Assembly (NCBI GenBank): GCA_009843725.1
Contig: VYCX01000411.1
Location: 1 to 12,696, forward strand
Source of the DNA: Boseongicola sp. SB0675_bin_26
Lineage (GTDB): Bacteria; Pseudomonadota; Alphaproteobacteria; Rhodobacterales; Rhodobacteraceae
DNA: 12,696 bases
Direction: 5' to 3'
This document shows, piece after piece, positions 1-6,591 of the stretch. The notes under the pieces were generated by a model, which saw nothing but the letters and a program-made list of their open reading frames with translations, had not been told where the DNA came from and searched no databases. Numbering within the stretch: the stretch's first letter is position 1; each line of letters begins with the position of its first letter. A program made the translations under genes and the position numbers.

Positions 1-4
1 GAGT

Positions 5-409
5 TCATGGCTCGCTGCCCGGAAGCTGCCCTGCTTCCTGCAACACCTTGAGAGCAACTCGAAAGCAGTCAAGCGCCTGCGGCACGCCGCAATAGATGCC
101 CACGACGTGAATGATCGCCCGGATTTCCTCCGCCGACACGCCGTTGTTCAACGCGCCCCGACAGTGAACCTCCCACTCATGCATCTTCCCCAGCGCACCG
201 ATCATCGAAAGGTTCATCATGCTGCGGGTCTTTGCGTCGATCGCATCATCACCCCAACCGAATCCCCAACACCATGCGGTCATCGCCTCCTGGAAAGGGC
301 GTGTGAAATCGTCCGCCGCCGCAAGATTCTTCTCCACGTATTCCGAACCGAGCGTCGCCTTTCTCCGTTTCAACCCGACCTCGAACAGTTCCTCGTCAAA
401 CGTTCCCAT
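5..409 (-). CDS. Carboxymuconolactone decarboxylase (CMD) family protein
   Basis: A complete 134-residue protein, the usual length of gamma-carboxymuconolactone decarboxylases (PcaC type). These small all-helical trimeric or hexameric cytoplasmic enzymes decarboxylate a lactone in the protocatechuate branch of the beta-ketoadipate pathway. The family signature is visible: GSEYV near residue 21, the R62-S63-M-M-N helix, the E-W-E-V-H stretch with E80 and H82, and GVSAEEIRAIIHVVGIYCGVPQ (split as residues 90-111). The AhpD-type CxxC redox pair is absent, which argues against an alkylhydroperoxidase role. The ATG at 409 is preceded by a strong GGGAGG ribosome site five bases upstream of a short spacer. 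No other pca genes are present, so the true substrate is open; it may act on another lactone or keto acid made by this cluster. The family call is solid and the reaction is uncertain. Confidence 0.85.
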   Translation of the reverse strand: MGTFDEELFEVGLKRRKATLGSEYVEKNLAAADDFTRPFQEAMTAWCWGFGWGDDAIDAKTRSMMNLSMIGALGKMHEWEVHCRGALNNGVSAEEIRAIIHVVGIYCGVPQALDCFRVALKVLQEAGQLPGSEP

Positions 410-647
410 CCTGACCTCCCGCTCTGGTGACCTTCATGAACGCCCAAGGCCGATGACCCTGACGCTTTCCGACCCAAGTCCTGCCGCCCGGCTTTCGACT
501 CCGGTGACCGAAACCCGTTCGCAACCTCAGTCATGCACTGCCGCTCCTGCAATCGCAACGGCCGGACCAATCCGCGAAGCCAGGAACGCGCCGCAACGCG
601 ACAATAGGCATGTGACTTCTCGCGGCATCGCCATGATGCCTGCCTGG
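410..647. other. 238-base gap without a recognised gene
   Basis: The stretch separates the CMD-like gene from the sulfotransferase-like gene on the minus strand. Open frames run through it on both strands, but their translations are arginine/serine-rich and match no family I recognise. It holds the CMD ribosome site (415-420) and, next to the sulfotransferase stop codon, a short perfect hairpin described separately. The gap suggests that the CMD-like gene may be transcribed separately from the genes upstream of it. Confidence 0.4.
624..640 (-). terminator. Short hairpin after the sulfotransferase-like gene
   Basis: Six-base perfect stem GGCATC / GATGCC with a five-base loop, beginning eight bases after the TGA stop (648-650) in the minus-strand direction. 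No T-run follows, so it is not a textbook intrinsic terminator. It could stabilise the 3' end, act with Rho, or be chance. Confidence 0.22.
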
Positions 648-1388
648 TCAAGGAGTCAGGCGACGGGCATGAAGCCAGTCGTAGTGTGGCTTCATCCGAC
701 GATGGATCTGCTGGACTCGCGGCGGCGTGTCCTTCAGGTCCACGTAGTTCCTTCGCTGGGGCGCCAGTCCGGTCGAGCGTGCGAGGTTTGCGTGAAACGA
801 GCCGCCATCCCACCAGCTATGCACCGACGGGTCACCGCCCGCCTCCCAGGAAAGCGCTTCCGGAACGAAGGGAATCCCGACCTCGTTGCAGAACGCCCTG
901 ACCATTTCCGCCGGACGTTCCAGGAGGTCGTCGCTGTCAATGACCGGAGGCGCCTTGCCCTCAAGCGCACTCACCAGATCGTAGAGCGCCCGCAATTCAG
1001 GGAAACCGACTTCGCCCTCGTGGACGTCAGGCCACTTGTCGAAAAGCGACGTAATGGTCTTCGCGGGATCGCGTATGAGAAAGGCATGCGTGAAACGGGA
1101 CAGAAACTCGGGATCCCACATGTGGCTGATGTAGTGAGGGAAATCCTTGAGGAACACGGGACCCCTTTCCGCGCGGGCTCGGATGTCTTCCCAAGCGCTC
1201 TCAAGCGTGAGTCCCGGGGTGGTCTTCGCCCCAGGCTCGAAGCGATGCCAAAGCGGAGCTTCGCCCTGGTACCATGCCTCGCCGAACGGTTCGTGGAGGC
1301 AGTCATAGTCGCCGCGCTGGCGCATCATCCACTCAAAGGCGGTCGAGGTGGACCGGGGCACGGCCCAGAGGGCAAGAATCTCATGCAC
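648..1388 (-). CDS. Sulfotransferase-like family protein
   Basis: About 246 residues from the GTG at 1388. The N-terminus reads VHEILALWAVPRSTSTAFE. The PRSTSTAFE segment is the 5'-phosphosulfate-binding loop of PAPS-dependent sulfotransferases. Later segments, the FLIRDPAKTI strand-turn (the 3'-phosphate-binding Arg region) and a tryptophan-rich C-terminal part, also fit this family. The frame stays open up to an ATG at 1493, but the extra 35 residues are almost all Arg/Trp/Ala and look non-coding. GTG 1388 has a GGAG ribosome site about ten bases upstream, so I prefer it. These short bacterial members are often found in catabolic clusters with unknown acceptors, and some may not transfer sulfate at all. 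It lies about 100 bases downstream of the decarboxylase-like gene and is probably co-transcribed with it. Confidence 0.75.
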   Translation of the reverse strand: MHEILALWAVPRSTSTAFEWMMRQRGDYDCLHEPFGEAWYQGEAPLWHRFEPGAKTTPGLTLESAWEDIRARAERGPVFLKDFPHYISHMWDPEFLSRFTHAFLIRDPAKTITSLFDKWPDVHEGEVGFPELRALYDLVSALEGKAPPVIDSDDLLERPAEMVRAFCNEVGIPFVPEALSWEAGGDPSVHSWWDGGSFHANLARSTGLAPQRRNYVDLKDTPPRVQQIHRRMKPHYDWLHARRLTP

Positions 1389-1495
1389 GGCAAGCCTGCT
1401 CCAGGCACGTGGGCATGACCAGGACCGGGCCCGGCGATGTTGCCGCCGGAACGTCGCAAGCCGCCATCTCCGGCGCAATGTCCATGCCGGCACGT

Positions 1496-2320
1496 TCAGT
1501 CACGCAGGCTCTCCAGCAACCGGCCCTGTGGCGTCACCGGAGCGAGACCCAATGTCTTGAAGACGCGCCAGTACAGCGCCGTATCGTGCCCGACGACGGG
1601 CTTTCCGAGTCGTCCTTCCAGTTCTCGTGCAAGATGAACCGGCCTCTGCGGCAGCCCGTTCGGTCCGGACCGGAAATTGCACATGCCATTGATCAGGTAC
1701 GCCTCTGCGGACGGCGCCTGCTCGGCGACATGCTCGAAGCTCCTGAATGCCAGATCGCCGTCGAAGACCCATCGGCAGGCATTGATCTCCTCCTGGCATT
1801 CGAACCAGCCCTGGTCGCGAAAGTTGCCTGCCCAGAGCACTTCGAAGCCCGCATCCTCCAGGAAGTCCCGCGTTCCCTGCCACCAATCCGGCCAGTGATA
1901 GGCGGCGTTCAACGCGACCTTTTCGACGTTGAGAGCGCGCAGGGCCTCCACCATTGCATAGCCCGCCATGTGAAACGCGAGGCCGTACCTGTCGGACAAG
2001 GCGCTGCAATGGTCGCGGACGCCATCGACGCCAAGACCTGACGCGTGGACCCAGTTCGATCCGACCTGCGCCGCGACATCGGCGCCGTTTCTGGCCATGC
2101 AGTGGCAGAAGTCGTCCATCATGCCGAAATTGGCCTTCCGCTGGTCAAGGCCATGGGCGTAGTCGGGCACATGGAGCATCCAGCCGTGGACGCCCACGGT
2201 GTCCGGGGCCATCCGGAGGAAATCCGACGGCGCGGCGTCGTAGTCGAAGGGCGGGCAGGTGAAGCCCACCTGATGCGGGAAGAGCTTGTGCTCTGCCTGC
2301 CATGTTTCGGGCATCTTCAC
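1496..2320 (-). CDS. Arylmalonate decarboxylase / maleate isomerase-like protein (Asp/Glu racemase superfamily)
   Basis: 274 residues from the GTG at 2320 (272 if the ATG at 2314 is used). The C-terminal half carries the superfamily hallmark: INGMCNF with Cys214, then a helix, GKPVVGHDTALYW near residues 239-251, and KTLGLAP. Maleate isomerases, Asp/Glu racemases and arylmalonate decarboxylases share this fold and do cofactor-independent proton transfer with Cys. At the place where two-cysteine members have the first Cys (the C-T-S-G loop), this protein reads NWVHASGLG, so His92 appears to sit there. That leaves one catalytic Cys, as in arylmalonate decarboxylases, and argues against a racemase using two cysteines. 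Its start overlaps the stop of the GFA gene as GTGA, implying translational coupling. The loop alignment is by eye. The family is confident and the reaction is not. Confidence 0.75.
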   Translation of the reverse strand: MKMPETWQAEHKLFPHQVGFTCPPFDYDAAPSDFLRMAPDTVGVHGWMLHVPDYAHGLDQRKANFGMMDDFCHCMARNGADVAAQVGSNWVHASGLGVDGVRDHCSALSDRYGLAFHMAGYAMVEALRALNVEKVALNAAYHWPDWWQGTRDFLEDAGFEVLWAGNFRDQGWFECQEEINACRWVFDGDLAFRSFEHVAEQAPSAEAYLINGMCNFRSGPNGLPQRPVHLARELEGRLGKPVVGHDTALYWRVFKTLGLAPVTPQGRLLESLRD

Positions 2321-2760
2321 GACCCGGCATCCCCCGGCGGCGCGTCGAAGTCCTGGCAGCCGGGCAAGGCATCCAGATCATCCAGCCAGGACGCGCGGGA
2401 ACGCAGCACGACCTGTGCGGTCGGCCGGTAGTCCAGTCCCTCATCCAGGGTCGCGGCATGGACGTGGATTTCGCCGGGCCATTTCTCGGACCGGAAATAC
2501 AGCCGGGTGCCGCAGTTCCGGCAAAACCCGCGCTGCGTGCCCCGAGAGCTTTCGAAGTGATTGACGTCTCCCGTCCAGGCAACGGACTCGGGCGCGAGCC
2601 CGACAAAGGCGGTGAAGGGCGACGAGGTCGCGCGCCGGCAATCCTCGCAGTGGCAGACCAGGTTGCGCGTGACCGGCCCCTCTGAGGACCATGAGACCCG
2701 GCCGCACAGGCAATGCCCGGTCAACACGGTCACTTCATGGCCCAATGGCGGTGACTGCAC
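2317..2760 (-). CDS. GFA (glutathione-dependent formaldehyde-activating) fold zinc protein
   Basis: 147 residues with the full cysteine pattern of the GFA/CENP-V family: C17-x-C19, C36-x-C38-x-x-C41 and C80-x-x-C83, followed by GTRLYF and a beta-rich end. These residues bind one structural zinc and one site that, in the founding member Gfa, was linked to S-hydroxymethylglutathione formation; most members have no proven reaction. Translation is shown from the GTG at 2760. An internal GTG a few codons before TGHCLCG could be the true start, and neither has a strong ribosome site. The gene follows the Rieske oxygenase by 66 bases and overlaps the next gene by four. If the oxygenase is a demethylase, released formaldehyde would give this protein a sensible role; this is inference. 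Confidence 0.85.
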   Translation of the reverse strand: MQSPPLGHEVTVLTGHCLCGRVSWSSEGPVTRNLVCHCEDCRRATSSPFTAFVGLAPESVAWTGDVNHFESSRGTQRGFCRNCGTRLYFRSEKWPGEIHVHAATLDEGLDYRPTAQVVLRSRASWLDDLDALPGCQDFDAPPGDAGS

Positions 2761-2826
2761 GCCGCCAAGGCGGCCCTTGGAGCCGAATCGGCATGCGCCG
2801 TCGACACGGGCTGCACAGGGGCGACG

Positions 2827-3906
2827 CTAAGCATCCACGGCCTCGCGCATCCATCGCTGCAGATGCATGACCGAGTGCTCGGAGTTAACGCCGCATTTCG
2901 GATCGATCACCAGCGGTCCCGGCGCATAGCCGCGCGACCGCAGGCCTCGCTGCACCGATTCAACCAGACGAATGTCCTCCTCGACCGTCGTTTCCCTGTC
3001 CTGCCGGGCAAGGTCGAGAATCACGTCGCTCGCTTCCCCGCCAACCGCGTACCACCCGCGCCAGACCACGACTCTTTCCACGTCGAGCGGACGCCAGTGA
3101 TAGGTGTTGAGCACGTTTCCCGGATAGGCCTGGAAACTGAACGCGGGCCAGAGAAACCAGCTCGAATACTCCTCCGCATGAGCACGGGACCGATCAATTT
3201 CGTAGGTCATGTCATCGAGGTTCTGGCATTCCGTCGTGTGACGCAGGCAGTAGCCTTGCGGCTGAATGTCATAGGTCTCGGCCTTGACCACGCCGGTCGC
3301 GAATGTCGGGTGATTGAGGCTGCAATGATAGCATTCAGAATAGTTCTCCACCGACACCTTCCAGTTGCAGCTTTCCGGAATCTCGATCCATTGAATCGGC
3401 TGCAGGCACTCCCAGTCCGGCACCCAGGTCCTAAGCTCGTCCTGGACGCCCGGAAACCAATCGTCCATGGGACTTGCCTTCGGGTCCAGATTGACGAAGA
3501 CAAAGCCAAGGAACACTTCGGTCCTGACTTCCGTCAGGCAGACCTTCGATCTGTCGAATCCCTCAACCGCTCCGATGTTCGGACCTGAGCGCAATTTGCC
3601 GGTCAATTCGTAGGTCCATGCGTGATACGGACAGACCAGAAGCCGCTTCGTCCCGGTCCCGCTGACGAGCTGGTGCGCACGATGCTGACAGACATTGTAG
3701 AAGGTTCGAATGACATTGTCCTTGCCCTTGATCGCGAACAGGCTCTCGCCCGCGATCTCGAAAGTCACGTAGTCGCCACCATTCCGAAGCGCACTTGCGT
3801 GGCATGCAAATTGCCATGTCCGGGACAGCAACCCGCGCCTTTCCGCCTCGAAGACATCCGGGTCGGTGTAGTGACGAGCCGCGAGCGAACGAACCGGATC
3901 AGTCAT
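2827..3906 (-). CDS. Rieske non-haem iron oxygenase, alpha subunit (quaternary-amine / CntA-GbcA-Stc2 type)
   Basis: 359 residues. The Rieske [2Fe-2S] ligands are C73-x-H75 (CQHRAH) and C92-x-x-H95 (CPYHAW). The mononuclear iron site is H194, H199 and probably D311 (TVEEDIRLVE). The residue that relays electrons between centres is Glu191 (SECYHCSLNH), where most aromatic-ring dioxygenases have Asp. A Glu here, with an ECYHC-x3-NHP motif, is typical of oxygenases acting on carnitine, glycine betaine and stachydrine. Such enzymes hydroxylate an N-methyl or adjacent carbon and release formaldehyde or an aldehyde. ATG 3906 has AGGGA nine bases upstream. The frame extends to an ATG at 4008, but the extra 34 residues look like leader DNA. 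First gene of the minus-strand operon; no reductase partner is in the window. Substrate unproven. Confidence 0.88.
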   Translation of the reverse strand: MTDPVRSLAARHYTDPDVFEAERRGLLSRTWQFACHASALRNGGDYVTFEIAGESLFAIKGKDNVIRTFYNVCQHRAHQLVSGTGTKRLLVCPYHAWTYELTGKLRSGPNIGAVEGFDRSKVCLTEVRTEVFLGFVFVNLDPKASPMDDWFPGVQDELRTWVPDWECLQPIQWIEIPESCNWKVSVENYSECYHCSLNHPTFATGVVKAETYDIQPQGYCLRHTTECQNLDDMTYEIDRSRAHAEEYSSWFLWPAFSFQAYPGNVLNTYHWRPLDVERVVVWRGWYAVGGEASDVILDLARQDRETTVEEDIRLVESVQRGLRSRGYAPGPLVIDPKCGVNSEHSVMHLQRWMREAVDA

Positions 3907-4044
3907 TGATGCAAGTCCCTGCGTCACGGACGCGGTGGCGGGATCGCCCGACCTTGATGGGTGGTGCACGGCATTCCGCCTCCTGGACGCCAGATTGTCC
4001 GTTCGCAAGCAAGCTCCAAATGCGCCTCGGATGATGCGTTGATG

Positions 4045-4089
4045 CCATGCGTCATTGACGATGGTAAAATCGTGCGATTAGCCTGTCGA
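4045..4089 (-). promoter_or_regulatory. Candidate promoter and operators of the divergent control region
   Basis: Read on the minus strand, TCGACA (4089-4084) and TACCAT (4066-4061) are separated by exactly 17 bases, matching five and four of six consensus positions. The spacer contains a perfect palindrome AATCG-TG-CGATT (4068-4079). Immediately after the -10 lies a second one, CGTCA-T-TGACG (4050-4060), extended to CCAT/ATGG arms with one bulged base (4045-4064). This is where a repressor or activator would bind. Transcription toward the Rieske gene would leave a leader of roughly 150 bases. A plus-strand TTGACG at 4055-4060 could serve the opposite operon, but its -10 is weak. No regulator gene is in the window. 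Confidence 0.35.
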
Positions 4090-4120
4090 GCAAATTCATG
4101 CGCTTCAGGAACGGATTCTC

Positions 4121-5203
4121 TTGGCCATGCCCAAAACAATGAAAGCAATGGTCACCCTCGGCCATGGCGGAATGGACCAGATGGTCCTTCACGCCGACTG
4201 GCCACGGCCCGACCCGGCGCCCGGAGAGGTGCTGATCCAGGTCGGCGCATGTGGCTTGAACAACACCGACGTCAACACGCGTTCCGGCTGGTACTCGAAA
4301 GTGGTCACCGAACGCACAACCGGTGACGGCTTCGATGTCGAGGGGCAGGACGATCCAAGCTGGGGCGGCGCGCCGATCACGTTTCCTCGTATCCAGGGTG
4401 CTGATGTCTGTGGCGAGATCGTGGCCGTCGGGGACGGCGTGGACCCGGCCCGCATCGGCGCGCGCGTGATCACCGACAACTGGATTCGCGACATCGAGGA
4501 TCCGGGGAACAGGAACAAGGCCGGATATCTTGGCTCGGAACGCGACGGCGGATTTGCGGAATACACGGCCGTCCCGTCACGAAACGCCCTGACCGTTCAG
4601 TCCGAGCTGACGAGTCCGGAACTCGCCACGTTCTCCTGCTCGTATTCCACCGCGCTCGGAATGCTGCAACGCGCACGGGTCGTCGCCTCGGACACGGTCC
4701 TTGTGACTGGCGCGTCCGGCGGCGTCGGCGGAGCCCTTGTCCAGCTCGCAAAGATCCAGGGCGCAAGGGTCGTTGCCATGGCGTCCGAGGCCAAGCATGC
4801 CGAAGTCGCCGCCCTTGGCGCCGACCGCGTCCTGCCACGCGACCCGGAAGACCTCCGCGCCGCCCTCGGCGATGAGACCGTCAGCGTCGTTGCCGACATC
4901 GTTGGCGGTCCGGCATGGCCCGGCCTCATAGACATCATCGAGCGGGGTGGCCGCTACACGTGCTCGGGCGCAATTGCCGGCCCGATCGTGGAGTTCGACC
5001 TCAGGACGTTCTATCTCAACGACCTGACATTCACCGGGTCAACCGTGATCGGCGAAGACGTGATGCCGAAGCTCGTCCGGCTGATCGAGGCGGGCAAGGT
5101 CAGGCCGAACCTCGCGGCAACCTGGCCGCTTGAAGAGCTTCATGCGGCACAGGCCGCCTTCATCGCCAAGAAGCATGTCGGCAACATCGTCGTGACGCCA
5201 TGA
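4121..5203 (+). CDS. MDR-superfamily NAD(P)-dependent oxidoreductase, quinone oxidoreductase-like
   Basis: 360 residues from TTG 4121, or 358 from ATG 4127. The AGGA ribosome site (4107-4110) is ten bases from the TTG and sixteen from the ATG, so the TTG is quite possible. The N-terminal GroES-like domain has VGACGLNNTDVNTRSGWY (residues 41-58). Asn47 occupies the spot where zinc alcohol dehydrogenases have their catalytic Cys, and no structural-zinc cysteine lobe is seen, so this is a zinc-free quinone-oxidoreductase or enoyl/acryloyl-reductase type. The Rossmann motif VTGASGGVGGALVQLAK spans about 195-211. The C-terminal part has HVGNIVVTP, usual for the family. It heads the plus-strand operon, divergent from the Rieske gene. 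It probably reduces or oxidises an intermediate of the same pathway; substrate not predictable. Confidence 0.88.
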   Translation: MAMPKTMKAMVTLGHGGMDQMVLHADWPRPDPAPGEVLIQVGACGLNNTDVNTRSGWYSKVVTERTTGDGFDVEGQDDPSWGGAPITFPRIQGADVCGEIVAVGDGVDPARIGARVITDNWIRDIEDPGNRNKAGYLGSERDGGFAEYTAVPSRNALTVQSELTSPELATFSCSYSTALGMLQRARVVASDTVLVTGASGGVGGALVQLAKIQGARVVAMASEAKHAEVAALGADRVLPRDPEDLRAALGDETVSVVADIVGGPAWPGLIDIIERGGRYTCSGAIAGPIVEFDLRTFYLNDLTFTGSTVIGEDVMPKLVRLIEAGKVRPNLAATWPLEELHAAQAAFIAKKHVGNIVVTP

Positions 5204-5370
5204 TCAGCGCGGCGGAGGACGCTCTCGGAAAAGGAGCGCGGCGCACGGGTGCACAGGACGGCTGCCATGCCTCCTTCCTCGGCAAATGCGCACTTTCCGA
5301 ATTCGGATTGGCGGCAAGCCTGGCGCACGCCCCTGACCGCGCGGGACATGCAGGATTTCCCGGTCAATGA
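5200..5370 (+). CDS. Possible small protein, 56 residues, coupled at both ends
   Basis: The frame starts at an ATG that overlaps the stop of the MDR gene (ATGA, 5200-5203) and ends at a TGA that overlaps the ATG of the first enolase gene (ATGA, 5367-5370). It therefore fills the 163-base intergenic space exactly, in the style of translationally coupled operon genes. The product begins MISAAEDALGKG, has two cysteines, is rich in Ala and Gly, and has no membrane segment or domain that I recognise. Against it: no ribosome site precedes the ATG, and third-position GC is about 62 percent (35 of 56 codons by my count), which looks lower than its neighbours. It may be a real small gene, a coupling device that carries ribosomes to the enolase start, or chance. 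Confidence 0.3.
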   Translation: MISAAEDALGKGARRTGAQDGCHASFLGKCALSEFGLAASLAHAPDRAGHAGFPGQ

Positions 5371-6479
5371 AAATCAGCCGCATCGCAGTCTACAAGGTCG
5401 ATCTTCCGCTCGAACACCCGTACTGGCTCTCGGGCGGACGGCTCAAGTTCGAGGTCCTCGACGCAACGTTCGTCAGGATCGACACTGACGCCGGCGTGTC
5501 CGGCTGGGGCGAGGGAACGCCTTGGGGCCACACTTACGTTGCCGCGCATGGTCCCGGAATCAGGGCAGGAATTGAGACCCTGGCTCCCTTTGTCCTGAAC
5601 CTCGATCCACGGATGGCACTGGATGTGGAACGCGCCATGGACCTCGCCCTTCCGGGCCACCTCCATGCCAAGGCTCCCATCGACATGGCCTGCTGGGACA
5701 TCGCAGGCCAGGTCGCGGGACTGCCGATCTCGGACCTCATGGGAGGCGGCTCGCGCACGCCCGCACCCATCGCCTCTTCGGTTGGCGCCAAGACAATCCA
5801 AGGCACGCGCGACGTCATGAACCGGTACCGCGAGCGCGGCTACGTGGCTCATTCCGTCAAGATCGGCGGCGACGTCGACCTGGACATTGCTCGAATCCGG
5901 GACGTGGAGACACGCCGCGGACCGAACGAAATCATCCTCTATGACGCAAACCGAGGCTGGACCCGGCAACAGGCTCTTCGCGTGATGCAGGCGACAGAGG
6001 ATCTTCGCGTCATGTTCGAGCAGCCCTGCGAAACCCTTGACGACATCGCTGCCATCCGTCCGCTGCATTCCGCGCCCGTGAGCGTGGACGAGAGCCTTGT
6101 GACGCTTCAGGACGCCACCCGCATCGCCCGCGACGGTCTTGCGGAAGTGTTCGGCATCAAGCTCAACCGGGTTGGTGGATTGACCAAGGCCGCACGCATG
6201 CGCGACGTCGCACTTGCCCACGGCATCGACATGTTCATCATGGCAACCGGCGGATCGGTGCTGGCCGATGCCGAGGCGCTCCACCTCGCCGCCACGGTGC
6301 CGGACGCCCGCCGGTTGGCGGTCTGGGCCTGCCAGGACATGTTGGTCAAGGACATTGCCCGGGGCCAAGGGCCGCGCAACATGAACGGCCATCTTCATCT
6401 TCCCGATTCGCCGGGCCTTGGCGTTCATCCCGACGAGGCAGCCCTCGGTGAACCGGTTGCGATCTACGGGTCGACGTGA
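5367..6479 (+). CDS. Enolase-superfamily enzyme, MLE/HpbD-like subgroup (copy 1)
   Basis: 370 residues with an N-terminal capping domain (1-125) and a (beta/alpha)7-beta barrel. The acid/base residues are Lys165 in HSVKIGG and Lys265 in FGIKLNRVGG. Mg2+ ligands are D193 (LYDANRGW), E218 (MFEQPC) and D241 (VDES). This arrangement is that of racemases, epimerases and dehydratases such as 4-hydroxyproline betaine 2-epimerase and cis-3-hydroxyproline dehydratase, which abstract the proton alpha to a carboxylate. The eighth-strand region reads MATGGSVLADAEALH, lacking the acid found in the second copy (EDTWGS), so substrate choice probably differs. ATG 5367 has a weak AGGA site (5352-5355). It is followed after 112 bases by a paralogue. 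Superfamily certain, reaction open. Confidence 0.88.
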   Translation: MKISRIAVYKVDLPLEHPYWLSGGRLKFEVLDATFVRIDTDAGVSGWGEGTPWGHTYVAAHGPGIRAGIETLAPFVLNLDPRMALDVERAMDLALPGHLHAKAPIDMACWDIAGQVAGLPISDLMGGGSRTPAPIASSVGAKTIQGTRDVMNRYRERGYVAHSVKIGGDVDLDIARIRDVETRRGPNEIILYDANRGWTRQQALRVMQATEDLRVMFEQPCETLDDIAAIRPLHSAPVSVDESLVTLQDATRIARDGLAEVFGIKLNRVGGLTKAARMRDVALAHGIDMFIMATGGSVLADAEALHLAATVPDARRLAVWACQDMLVKDIARGQGPRNMNGHLHLPDSPGLGVHPDEAALGEPVAIYGST

Positions 6480-6591
6480 GCGTGGGCCCGCTTGCAAGCC
6501 CTTGGCAGGCAACCTGTCTTGCGGGCATCGATGACCTTCCCGTCGCTGGCCCGTGCCATCCAGATCCTCGCGCGACCGCAGGAGTGCGCCC

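Noticed and set aside
219..1418. A 399-residue plus-strand frame across the CMD and sulfotransferase region
   Set aside because: It crosses two genes with clear family motifs on the other strand, and its own translation is low-complexity Arg/Pro/Ser-rich.
6480..6591. Terminator or regulatory hairpin between the two enolase genes (GCCCGC/GCGGGC, palindrome GCTTGCAAGC)
   Set aside because: The loop is about 30 bases, no T-run follows, and the downstream gene needs read-through, so I see no support for a terminator.
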